Source: Deltaproteobacteria bacterium (GTDB taxonomy: Bacteria > Desulfobacterota > Desulfobaccia > Desulfobaccales > 0-14-0-80-60-11). From it: DNA of 6,604 bases. Of this stretch, positions 1-6,201 are shown one piece after another. Every line of letters begins with the position of its first letter. Position 1 is the stretch's first letter. The DNA is taken from NCBI GenBank assembly GCA_019308625.1, contig JAFDHU010000088.1:1-6604 (forward strand), read 5' to 3'. The translations under genes and the position numbers were made by a program. The notes beneath the pieces are model-generated. The model did no database searches and was not told the DNA's origin. It saw only the letters and a program-made list of their open reading frames with translations.

Positions 1-520
1 AGCCTCGCTGCCGGATGTCCCCCACATGGGGATGGGCCGCCATCTGCCGCAGGCGCTCCCGTAGCAGGTCAATTTTGGGGCCCAGGTTCTCCAGCACCTT
101 GTCTTTGGCAAAGATGTCCAGGCTGGCCAGGGCCGCGGCCGCGGCCAGGGGGTTGCCGGAGTAGGTATGGCCGTGAAAGAAAGTCTTGAACTCCTGAAAC
201 TCCCCCAAAAAGGCGTCGAAAATCTCATCGGTGGCCAGAGTGGCCGCCAGGGGCAGGTAGCCGCCGGTGATGCCCTTGGCCAAGCACAAGAGGTCAGGAC
301 TTACTCCTTCCTGCTGACAGGCGAACATGGTGCCGGTGCGCCCGAACCCGGTGGCCACCTCGTCGGCGATCAGAAGCACGTCGTAGTCCCGGGTGACCTT
401 CCTTAACCGGCGGAGATATCCCGGCGGCTGGGGGATCATGCCGGCGGCGCCCTGCATCAGGGGCTCCAGAATCACCGCGGCCAGCTCCCGGTGGTGTTCG
501 GCCACCAGCTCCTCCACCCG
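1..520 (-). pseudogene. bioA: BioA C-terminal part, out of frame with its N-terminal half; cut by window edge
   Basis: Reading from 520 downward in the frame beginning CGG GTG GAG gives RVEELVAEHHREL, then VILEPLMQGAAGM, LLIADEVATGFGRTGTMFA, LCLAKGITGGYLPLAA, FKTFFHGHTYSGNPLAAAAAL and finally HVGDIRQRG at the left edge. These are consecutive BioA blocks. They include the PLP-contacting DEVATGFGRTG segment and the Schiff-base lysine in AKGITGG (codon at 277-275). No stop codon interrupts this part. It has no start codon or ribosome site of its own at the junction, so it should be read as the displaced continuation of the gene starting at 1037. The rest of the C terminus lies outside the window. 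Identification as BioA is secure from the block order. Whether the gene is truly dead or the sequence has an assembly error cannot be told here. Confidence 0.85.
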
Positions 521-1037
521 GGAAAATGTATATGGCATGGAACAGGGAAATCCCTCCCACGGACACCGCGCCCAGGGTGTCGCCGTGATAGGCCTGGGCC
601 AGCTTCAGGAAGCGCTGCTTCTCGGGCCGCTCCCGCTGCCGCCAGTATTGGAAGGCGATTTTCAGGGCCGCTTCCACGCTGGTGGAGCCGTTATCGGAGA
701 AGAACACCTTGGTGAGGCCGGCAGGGGCGATTTCTGTCAGGCGGCGGGCCAGCACGATGGCCGGTGGATGGGACAGGCCCAGGAGGGTGCTGTGAGCCAG
801 GCGCTCCAGTTGGTCCCGGACAGCCCGGTCCAACTCCGGGCGCCGATGCCCGTGAACGTTACACCACAGGGAGGACACCCCGTCCAGGTAGCGGCGGCCC
901 TGATAGTCAAACAGATAAACCCCCTCCCCCCGGGTCACGATGAGGAGTTCCTCTTCCCGGAAGTGCTGCATCTGGGTAAAGGGATGCCAGAGATGGTCGT
1001 GATTCCAGCGGACCAGGGTTTCGTAATCGTAGCGCAT
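294..1037 (-). CDS. bioA: BioA N-terminal part (DAPA aminotransferase), reading frame runs off after an internal deletion
   Basis: This is the front half of adenosylmethionine-8-amino-7-oxononanoate aminotransferase, the PLP enzyme that makes 7,8-diaminopelargonate in biotin synthesis in the cytoplasm. Family marks are HLWHPFTQM near residue 17, the FSDNGSTSVEAALKIA segment and the AYHGDTLGAVSVGGISLFHAIY segment. The ATG at 1037 is chosen because GGGGAGG lies 4 bases upstream; a TTG at 1058 in the same frame has no such site. Up to about position 528 the protein matches BioA. After that the frame yields a proline/glycine/arginine-rich tail (beginning IFPGGGAGG) unlike BioA, ending at TGA 294. 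The true BioA continuation lies in another frame (see the entry at 1-520). By comparison with remembered B. subtilis and E. coli BioA sequences, about 25-32 residues expected after HAIY are absent. As it stands the gene cannot make a full enzyme. Either a real mutation or an assembly fault could explain this. Confidence 0.85.
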   Translation of the reverse strand: MRYDYETLVRWNHDHLWHPFTQMQHFREEELLIVTRGEGVYLFDYQGRRYLDGVSSLWCNVHGHRRPELDRAVRDQLERLAHSTLLGLSHPPAIVLARRLTEIAPAGLTKVFFSDNGSTSVEAALKIAFQYWRQRERPEKQRFLKLAQAYHGDTLGAVSVGGISLFHAIYIFPGGGAGGRTPPGAGRGDSGAPDAGRRRHDPPAAGISPPVKEGHPGLRRASDRRRGGHRVRAHRHHVRLSAGRSKS

Positions 1038-1078
1038 CAAGCCTCCCCGTTGCCCCAAATGGAGGAGAGTTTCCCGGT

Positions 1079-1107
1079 ATTATAACAACTTCGGCGTCCG
1101 GGATGAA
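1079..1107 (-). promoter_or_regulatory. Putative bioA promoter with extended -10
   Basis: On the minus strand the -10 hexamer is TATAAT (1084-1079), directly preceded by TGT, giving the extended -10 form TGnTATAAT. A weak -35, TTCATC (1107-1102), lies 17 bases upstream and matches TTGACA at 3 of 6 positions. Transcription would begin near 1072, giving a leader of about 35 bases before the bioA ATG at 1037. I saw no BirA-type or BioR-type inverted repeat over it. The promoter suggests bioA is transcribed independently of the regulator genes upstream. Confidence 0.55.
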
Positions 1108-1211
1108 TGAATTAAAAGGGGTAAAGGGAAGGTATGCGAGGGAGGGGGATGCACCTCGGGTTTGCGGGTGAGGATGCCGGTTGGGCGGCTCCCGGCCCCA
1201 GAAGTTTCATA

Positions 1212-1260
1212 CCGGAACGGCTTTTCCCCAGGGAGGGCACTTCAAAGGAAGCTGTTCCGG
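1212..1260 (-). terminator. Hairpin just after the sigma-54 activator gene
   Basis: Two arms (1212-1223 and 1249-1260) pair over 12 positions with one mismatch; the mismatch is A-C in minus-strand RNA and G-U in plus-strand RNA. They enclose a 25-base loop and lie 8 bases past the TGA at 1269. The stem is strong but no U-run follows on either strand, so it is not a classical intrinsic terminator. It could stabilise the 3' end of the regulator mRNA or assist termination. The remaining sequence down to bioA holds another small stem (gccgg 1176-1180 with ccggc 1192-1196) and the bioA promoter, and no gene that I can see. Confidence 0.4.
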
Positions 1261-1268
1261 AAACGGGT

Positions 1269-2687
1269 TCAACCGGTGGCTTGGTGGAGATTTCGGTTGG
1301 TTCCTTTCCGGCCACCGCTGCGTCGGTGCTCCATGAGCTGGAAGCGCTTCATTTTGTTGAACAGAGTGGTGCGGCTGATGCCCAAGGCTTGGGCGCATAA
1401 CTGCCGGTTCCATTTGTGGCGTTCCAGGGCCTCCAGAATGATTTGCTTTTCGGCGTGGCCCAGGGCATCGTCCAGAGTGAGCTCGGTATTGGTTGGCAGA
1501 GAGCAGACTGCGCTTTCCCTGATAAACTGCGGCAGGGATTCGGGAATGATGAACTCCCCGGGGCTCAAAATCACCGCCTGTTCAATCACGTTTTCCAGCT
1601 CCCGGACATTGCCGGGCCAGCGGTAGCGCAGCAGCACCTGCAGGGCGCTTTTGGAAAGCCCCTTGACCTTGCGGCGGTGCACCAGATTGAACTGCTTGAT
1701 GAAGTGCTCCGCCAGGGGGGCGATGTCACTCAGGCGTTCCCGCAAAGGGGGGATGGCCAGGGAGACCACGTTGACCCGGTAATAGAGATCCTCCCGGAAC
1801 CTCTGCCGGGCCACCTCCTCCTGCAGGGAGGTGTTGGTTGCGCAGATAATGCGGACATCCACCGGAATTAAGGTGTTGCCCCCTACCCGCTCAATGACTT
1901 TCTCCTGCAGGACGCGCAGCAGCTTGACCTGCAGGTTGGGCGAGGCGGAATTGATGTCATCAATGAAGATGGTGCCGCCGTGGGCTTCTTCAAATTTTCC
2001 TTTTTTGTCCCGGATGGCCCCGGTGAAGGCCCCCCGCACATGTCCGAACAGCTCGCTCTCCAGCAGGGTCTCGGACAGGGCCCCGCAGCTTATTTTGACA
2101 AAGGGCCGGTGCTTCCGGGAAGACTGCTGATGGATGTACTTGGCCAGCAGGGACTTGCCGGTGCCGGATTCGCCGGTGATCAGGACCGTGGCCTGGGTGT
2201 CGGCGATGGTGTGCACCAGCTCCAGGAGCTGCTCCATTTTGCGGTCCCGGAATTTCAGGAAGTCCTGGAGGTCCCAGGGCTTGAGGCGCTGCTTCAGGGA
2301 CTGGTAGTCTTTCAGCAGACTTTGCTGCTCCAGGGCCCGCTGGATGGTGAACTTCAGGCGGGTGTCGTCTATGGGCTTGGTGATGTAGTCATAAGCCCCC
2401 AACTTGATGGCCTCCACCGCGCCGTCAATATGGCCGTGGCCGGTGATGAAGATGATGAAGGCATTGGAGTCCAGGCCCTTCAACTCCTTAAGCAAATCAA
2501 TGCCGTTTAGGCCCGGCATCTGAATATCGGAGAGGATCAGGTTGAAGGGCTCCTGCTTCACCTTATCCAAGGCGCTGGCGCCGTCCAGGGCGGTGTCCAC
2601 CAGATAGCCTTCCAGGGTGAGCATTTCCTTGAGAGACTCACACACAATAGAGTCGTCGTCCACCACGAGAATCTTTTTAGGAGCCAA
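1269..2687 (-). CDS. Sigma-54-dependent response regulator, NtrC family (REC-AAA+-Fis HTH)
   Basis: This is a 472-residue activator of sigma-54 RNA polymerase. The receiver domain (about residues 4-120) has acidic residues D10-D12, phospho-acceptor D54 (SDIQMPG), T82 and K104. The AAA+ domain (about 150-385) has Walker A GESGTGKS at 172-179, the sigma-54 contact loop GAFTGA at 219-224, Walker B TIFIDDI at 239-245, and RYRWPGNVRELEN at 354-366. The C terminus (about 410-450) is a Fis-type helix-turn-helix, AEKQIILEAL to GISRTTLFNKMK. Length and domain order are normal for the family. The start is TTG at 2687, supported by GGAGG 5 bases upstream and by the MAPKKILVVDDD beginning. It overlaps the upstream kinase gene by 11 bases, so the two are almost certainly co-translated partners. 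An oddity is that the usual Walker B glutamate (DE) is aspartate (DD). Targets are unknown; a sigma-54-like element upstream of rmlB (6185-6201) is a candidate. Confidence 0.95.
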   Translation of the reverse strand: MAPKKILVVDDDSIVCESLKEMLTLEGYLVDTALDGASALDKVKQEPFNLILSDIQMPGLNGIDLLKELKGLDSNAFIIFITGHGHIDGAVEAIKLGAYDYITKPIDDTRLKFTIQRALEQQSLLKDYQSLKQRLKPWDLQDFLKFRDRKMEQLLELVHTIADTQATVLITGESGTGKSLLAKYIHQQSSRKHRPFVKISCGALSETLLESELFGHVRGAFTGAIRDKKGKFEEAHGGTIFIDDINSASPNLQVKLLRVLQEKVIERVGGNTLIPVDVRIICATNTSLQEEVARQRFREDLYYRVNVVSLAIPPLRERLSDIAPLAEHFIKQFNLVHRRKVKGLSKSALQVLLRYRWPGNVRELENVIEQAVILSPGEFIIPESLPQFIRESAVCSLPTNTELTLDDALGHAEKQIILEALERHKWNRQLCAQALGISRTTLFNKMKRFQLMEHRRSGGRKGTNRNLHQATG

Positions 2688-4698
2688 AGCTACCTCCGAG
2701 TCCGGATTTGGGCAGGATAATCCTCACTGTGGTCCCGTGCCCGGGTTGACTTTGCACTGTAAGCTGACCGCCGTAGCGTTCCAGAATTTTCCGGCAGATG
2801 GGCAGGCCCAAGCCCAGCCCCTGAACCCCTTCCTTGGTGGAATAGAAGGGCTGAAAAATCTGAGTCAATTCCTGGGAGGTAAGGCCGGGGCCGGTGTCGG
2901 CAAAGGCGATTTCCACCTGCTGGCTGTTGACTGCACCGTCAATTTCCAGCCTTCCCCCCTGGGGCATGGCCTGCAGGGCATTTTTGATGATATTGATAAA
3001 CACATGATAGAGGTCGCCTTCCACCGTGAGGTGGCGCAGCTCGCCGGGAGGATGAAACTCCACCTGCACCCGCTGGTCGCTGGCCTGAAACATCATAATT
3101 TTCACGGCGTCCTGCAGGAGATTGAGCAGGCTGTCCGTGGCTCGGGGGGCCTTCAGGGGATTGGCCGAAGACAGGAGCGACCGGATGGTCAGGGACATTT
3201 TGTGCAGCCCCTTGATGGCTTCCCCCAGATACCGGTCCACCTCCCGGGGGTCGTCCTTTTTCATCTGGGCCAGGGAAAGGTAGCGCCGGATGCCGTCCAG
3301 GGGATTGTTGAGCTCGTGGGCCACGCACAGGGAAAGCTTGCCCATGATGGCCAGATGCTCATACAGGTGCAGGCGCTGCCTCAAGTGCTCCACTTCGCTC
3401 ATGTCCTCCACCAGCAGGAGAACCTGGGAGGCGTCGCCCGGGTTGAGGGAGGGGAGAAGCTTGATGCCCAGGAAGCGGATCTTGTCGCCCTGAGAGCTCT
3501 TGAGGGGCGGCAGTTCTTTGGGCTCCTGGTCATCTAGAAATCTTTTGAAGGCCTGCTCCAGGAGTTCCTGGTCCGCGGCGCTGAGCCCCAGGGCAGGAAT
3601 GAGCTTCCTGCCGGTCAGGCCCTTGCCTCGCTGTCCCAGCAGGCGCTCCAGGGCCAGGTTGGCTTGGATGACGTTGAAATCCTGGTCAACCAGGGCCACC
3701 CCCAAAGGGATGTGCTCTTTGAGCAGGGGGCTGAAGAGGGGCTGGGGCTCCAGCTCCCGCCGGGACTCCCGCTGTTCCAGGATTTCCACGAACAGGCGCC
3801 CCATCAGCCAGCCCAGAAACAGGTCCCGGGCACTGAAGGCCTGGCCGTCCTCCCGGTCGGTCAAGTTGATGACCCCCCAGAACCTGCTGCCCGCCAGGGG
3901 GATGAGCATGAAGCTGCCGCTCTTGTAATGAAAGCGGCGGTGGCTGATGCTGAACCGCTGATCCAGGTCAATGTCGGCCACCAGCAGGGGGCGCCTTTGG
4001 GAGACCACATACCCCATGATGCCGCCGGTGACCGGCACCGTGGCTGCCAGCCGGGCTTCCGCCTCCGGCCCCCGGGCGGCCAAGCCGGTGAACTGATTCA
4101 GGTTGGGGTCAAAGAGAAAGATGGAGCTCTGGGTGGCCTGGAGCAGCTCGTAGGCCCCGTCCAAAAAGGCCTGGGCGATGTCCCGGAGCTCGCCGCCGCG
4201 CTCCGCCGACTCCCGCAGGCGGTCCAGAATGGCGGCCTCAGGGGTGTCGGAAAGCAGCTCCAGGGCCTGGAAGCCCAGGGCTTCGGCACCCTGAAAAACA
4301 AACTCCAGGTCCCGCTGCATCAGGGACAGGCGCCGGAATTCCAGGGCCCGATGAATGGCATGGCGTAAAATCTCGGTCTGAATGGGCTTGGGCAGATAAT
4401 CAAAGGCGCCCAGCTTGACCGCGGTCACCGCGTCCTGAAAATTGGCATACCCGGTGAAGACAATGACCGGGATGTCCGGATGATGAAGCCGGACGTACTT
4501 GACCAGCTCCATGCCGGCGATCTCGGGCATCACCATATCGGTGAGCACCAGGTCGTAAGAGCCGTTTTGCAGGCGGGCTTGGGCCTCCTTGACGTTGGTC
4601 GCGGTATCCACCAGGTAGTCAGGACTCAGCAGATCCTGAACCAACTCCAGGATGCCCTGCTCGTCATCCACCACCAAGATCCAGGGTTTGGGTCTCAT
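2677..4698 (-). CDS. Histidine kinase with N-terminal receiver (REC-GAF-PAS-HisKA-HATPase)
   Basis: This is a 673-residue sensor kinase with no transmembrane segment or signal peptide, so it should sense in the cytoplasm. Domains in order: receiver (about 5-120) with D11/D12, phospho-acceptor D54 (LTDMVMPE), T82 and K104; GAF-like region (about 170-310, with GGIMGYVVSQRRPLLVADI); PAS-like region (about 325-435, with IPLGVALVDQDFNVIQAN); HisKA dimerisation helix with the H-box HELNNPLDGI (H461); and an ATPase domain with N-box NIIKNALQAM (N573), G1 DTGPG (601-605), F-box PFYSTK (617-622) and G2 GLGLGL. All catalytic boxes are intact. The ATG at 4698 follows a GGGGGGGGAG ribosome site with 7 bases of spacing. 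The ligand of the GAF/PAS pair is not evident. The gene overlaps the downstream sigma-54 activator, its expected phosphorylation partner. The receiver is at the front rather than the rear as in most hybrid kinases, so it may act as an input or phosphate sink; that role is inference. Confidence 0.95.
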   Translation of the reverse strand: MRPKPWILVVDDEQGILELVQDLLSPDYLVDTATNVKEAQARLQNGSYDLVLTDMVMPEIAGMELVKYVRLHHPDIPVIVFTGYANFQDAVTAVKLGAFDYLPKPIQTEILRHAIHRALEFRRLSLMQRDLEFVFQGAEALGFQALELLSDTPEAAILDRLRESAERGGELRDIAQAFLDGAYELLQATQSSIFLFDPNLNQFTGLAARGPEAEARLAATVPVTGGIMGYVVSQRRPLLVADIDLDQRFSISHRRFHYKSGSFMLIPLAGSRFWGVINLTDREDGQAFSARDLFLGWLMGRLFVEILEQRESRRELEPQPLFSPLLKEHIPLGVALVDQDFNVIQANLALERLLGQRGKGLTGRKLIPALGLSAADQELLEQAFKRFLDDQEPKELPPLKSSQGDKIRFLGIKLLPSLNPGDASQVLLLVEDMSEVEHLRQRLHLYEHLAIMGKLSLCVAHELNNPLDGIRRYLSLAQMKKDDPREVDRYLGEAIKGLHKMSLTIRSLLSSANPLKAPRATDSLLNLLQDAVKIMMFQASDQRVQVEFHPPGELRHLTVEGDLYHVFINIIKNALQAMPQGGRLEIDGAVNSQQVEIAFADTGPGLTSQELTQIFQPFYSTKEGVQGLGLGLPICRKILERYGGQLTVQSQPGHGTTVRIILPKSGLGGSFGS
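2693..2697 (-). promoter_or_regulatory. Ribosome binding site that fixes the TTG start of the activator
   Basis: GGAGG on the minus strand, 5 bases before TTG at 2687-2685 and inside the last codons of the kinase gene, whose TAA is at 2679-2677. The next in-frame methionine would lie inside the receiver domain (EML, residue 22), so TTG is the only start that keeps the domain whole. Confidence 0.75.
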
Positions 4699-4787
4699 AC
4701 GGCTGCTCCCCCCCCAGGGCCGGCACCGTGTGCCTCCCCCCGAAAACAGGTTCTCTCCCTTATGTTCGGTTCCGGCATAACTTAACT
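4699..4787 (-). other. Short gap between rmlB and the kinase gene
   Basis: These 89 bases hold a perfect 5-base hairpin (ggcac 4722-4726 with gtgcc 4730-4734, loop 3) and an uninterrupted run of eight G on the minus strand (4715-4708) that forms part of the kinase ribosome site. I see no U-run after the stem and no clear promoter hexamer pair. Read-through from rmlB into the kinase gene is therefore plausible. Confidence 0.5.
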
Positions 4788-5882
4788 TTATCCTCCGCCG
4801 CAGGCCGGCTCCTTTTCCTGCACCACAGCCTGGCCGTATTGGGTTTCCAGAAAGCGGCGGTATTCGCCGGTGCGGACGCGCTCCAGCCAGTCCTGATGCT
4901 CCAGATACCAGGCCACGGTGCGCTTCAGGCCCTCTTCCAGAGTGACCCGAGGCCGCCAGCCCAGGGTGTCAGCGATTTTTTGGGTATTGAGGGCGTAACG
5001 CCAATCGTGCCCCGGACGGTCCGGCACGAAAGTAATAAGGCTTTGGCGATTGCCCAGATCCGGGCGCATCTCCGCCAGTATTTGCAGCAGCAGGCGCACC
5101 AGCTCCAGGTTGGTCCTTTGCTGATTGGCGCCGATGTTATAGGTCTCCCCCAGGCGGCCCCGCTCCAGCACTTCCAGCAGAGCGGCGCAGTGGTCTTCCA
5201 CATACAGCCAGTCCCGGATGTTGCCCCCGGCGCCGTAGATGGGCACCGGCTTGCCCTCCAGCGCCTGGCACAGGGCGAAGGGGATAAGCTTTTCCGGAAA
5301 CTGGTAGGGTCCGTAGTTGTTGGAGCAGTTGGTGATCAGCACCGGAAAGCCATAGGTCTTGAAATAGGACCGGGCCAGCCAGTCCGCCGCGGCCTTGGAG
5401 GCCGAATAGGGACTGGAAGGCGCATAGGGGGAGGACTCGCTGCAAGGCGGGTCCTCGCTCCCCAGGGAACCATAGACTTCGTCGGTACTGACGTGCAGAA
5501 AGCGGCAGCCCGCGTCCTCTGGCAGGTCCTTCCAGGCCTGGCGGGCCGCCTCCAAGAGATTGAAGGTCCCCACCACATTGGTGCGCACAAACACCCCCGG
5601 GTCCAAAATGGAGCGGTCCACGTGGGTTTCGGCGGCCAAGTGCACCACCCGCCGGATGGGATGGGCGGCGAACAGGGAGGAGACCGTGGGCCAGTCGGCG
5701 ATGTCGCCCTGGACAAAGGTGTAGCGGGGGTCGCCGGCCAGATCCGCCAGATTTTCCGGATTGCCGGCATAGGTGAGGAGGTCCAGATTGATGAGGTGCC
5801 ACCCGGGGCGGACCCGGCGCACAAAGCGGACGAAGTTGGTGCCGATGAATCCTGCTCCCCCCGTAATCAACAAAGTGGTCAT
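4788..5882 (-). CDS. rmlB: dTDP-glucose 4,6-dehydratase
   Basis: This gene encodes a 364-residue cytoplasmic NAD-dependent extended short-chain dehydrogenase that converts dTDP-glucose to dTDP-4-keto-6-deoxyglucose, the precursor of rhamnose and related deoxysugars for surface polysaccharide. The Rossmann motif GGAGFIG is at 8-14, followed by INLDLLTYAGNPENL and HLAAETHVDRSI (81-92). The catalytic STDEVYG is at 132-138 (T133, D134, E135), and YSASK (Y159, K163) gives the family Tyr-Lys pair. The substrate-side blocks NCSNNYGPYQFPEKLIP, IRDWLYVEDH and VPDRPGHDWRYA are also present. This pattern separates RmlB from GalE and UDP-glucuronate epimerases. The ATG at 5882 places the Rossmann motif at the usual distance and has AGGGGGAGG 9 bases upstream; a GTG at 5951 in the same frame would add 23 atypical residues. 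rmlA, rmlC and rmlD are not next to it in this window; instead a two-component system follows 89 bases downstream. Confidence 0.95.
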   Translation of the reverse strand: MTTLLITGGAGFIGTNFVRFVRRVRPGWHLINLDLLTYAGNPENLADLAGDPRYTFVQGDIADWPTVSSLFAAHPIRRVVHLAAETHVDRSILDPGVFVRTNVVGTFNLLEAARQAWKDLPEDAGCRFLHVSTDEVYGSLGSEDPPCSESSPYAPSSPYSASKAAADWLARSYFKTYGFPVLITNCSNNYGPYQFPEKLIPFALCQALEGKPVPIYGAGGNIRDWLYVEDHCAALLEVLERGRLGETYNIGANQQRTNLELVRLLLQILAEMRPDLGNRQSLITFVPDRPGHDWRYALNTQKIADTLGWRPRVTLEEGLKRTVAWYLEHQDWLERVRTGEYRRFLETQYGQAVVQEKEPACGGG

Positions 5883-6012
5883 CTCCAGCCGCCTCCCCCT
5901 GATGACTGAGGTGCTTCTCTCAGTACCCGGCTGCCTTCCCAGGCTTGGCACCAGCCTCCCGTCCGCCCCGGTGGTTTCCCGAAGTGGTATTCAGGCCGAC
6001 CGGAAACCAGGA
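5883..6012 (-). other. GC-rich, possibly structured leader before rmlB
   Basis: If transcription starts at the -10 box at 6033-6028, the rmlB mRNA has a leader of about 135-140 bases. Its last 100 or so bases are GC-rich and contain a perfect six-base stem (5905-5910 with 5919-5924, loop 8) directly before the ribosome site. Further short complementary pairs surround 5942-5957 (ggcttgg with ccagcc, one bulged base). No known riboswitch consensus fits well. A regulatory role is not shown. Confidence 0.25.
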
Positions 6013-6027
6013 AACTATGTTCAAAGT

Positions 6028-6056
6028 ATTATACATTACTGGAGCAGAAGATTAAA
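6028..6056 (-). promoter_or_regulatory. Putative sigma-70 promoter for rmlB and downstream genes
   Basis: A perfect TATAAT lies on the minus strand at 6033-6028. The hexamer 17 bases upstream is TTTAAT (6056-6051), a poor -35 (3 of 6). The sequence just upstream is a run of A and T that could act as an UP element. Start of transcription would be near 6021. It is the best housekeeping-type promoter in the gap, although the AT-rich composition makes chance matches more likely. Confidence 0.45.
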
Positions 6057-6137
6057 TTTTTTTACAAAAGTTATTTCCACTTATTTATAAGTTATTGTTA
6101 TTTAATGCAAAATCATTTTTTGTTCAAATTTTTAAAC

Positions 6138-6169
6138 AAAAGGCCACCAGGTAGAAAATTGGGCCTTTT
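6138..6169 (-). terminator. Terminator-like hairpin, usable on either strand
   Basis: AAAAGGCC (6138-6145) and GGCCTTTT (6162-6169) pair perfectly over 8 bases with a 16-base loop. On the minus strand the stem ends in TTTTGTTT, as an intrinsic terminator would. It may end transcripts from the upstream membrane-protein gene. The loop is long and the GC core only four pairs, so strength is uncertain. Confidence 0.4.
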
Positions 6170-6184
6170 ATGTTTCATATCGTT

Positions 6185-6201
6185 AACAAGAATTGTGCCA
6201 A
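6185..6201 (-). promoter_or_regulatory. Sigma-54-like -24/-12 element upstream of rmlB
   Basis: On the minus strand TTGGCAC (6201-6195) is followed by five bases (AATTC) and TTGTT (6189-6185). The sigma-54 consensus is TTGGCAC, five bases, then TTGCW. The -24 half and the spacing match exactly; the -12 half has GT in place of the highly conserved GC. Start would be near 6175, pointing to rmlB. Interest comes from the sigma-54 activator encoded two genes downstream. The terminator-like stem at 6138-6169 would lie almost at the start of that transcript, which argues against simple read-through. Confidence 0.3.

Noticed and set aside
393..1085. Plus-strand open frame opposite bioA
   Set aside because: Overlaps the well-supported BioA coding sequence and shows no family features.
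2617..3537. Plus-strand open frame opposite the kinase C terminus (306 codons)
   Set aside because: Lies fully over the HisKA/ATPase coding sequence, has no domain-like pattern and no convincing ribosome site.
3664..4368. Plus-strand open frame opposite the kinase GAF/PAS part
   Set aside because: Low-complexity, glutamine- and glycine-rich composition typical of an antisense frame over GC-rich coding DNA.
4728..5909. Long open frame on the plus strand opposite rmlB (393 codons)
   Set aside because: It is the antisense shadow of rmlB, rich in Gly/Gln/Val/His with no recognisable motif; high G+C leaves few stops on the opposite strand.
5883..5951. Upstream GTG start at 5951 for rmlB
   Set aside because: It would add 23 arginine-rich residues before the Rossmann fold, whereas RmlB normally starts a few residues before GGAGFIG, as the ATG at 5882 does.
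5928..5995. Resemblance of the rmlB leader to parts of cobalamin or c-di-GMP riboswitches (GGGAAGGC, GCAGCCGGGTA)
   Set aside because: Only short GC-rich words match. The cobalamin B12-box and the c-di-GMP aptamer core are absent, and the downstream gene gives no support for cobalamin.
6064..6100. DnaA-box-like or replication-origin-like AT-rich DNA
   Set aside because: TTATTTCCAC departs from TTATNCACA, there is no cluster of boxes and no dnaA, dnaN or parAB nearby.
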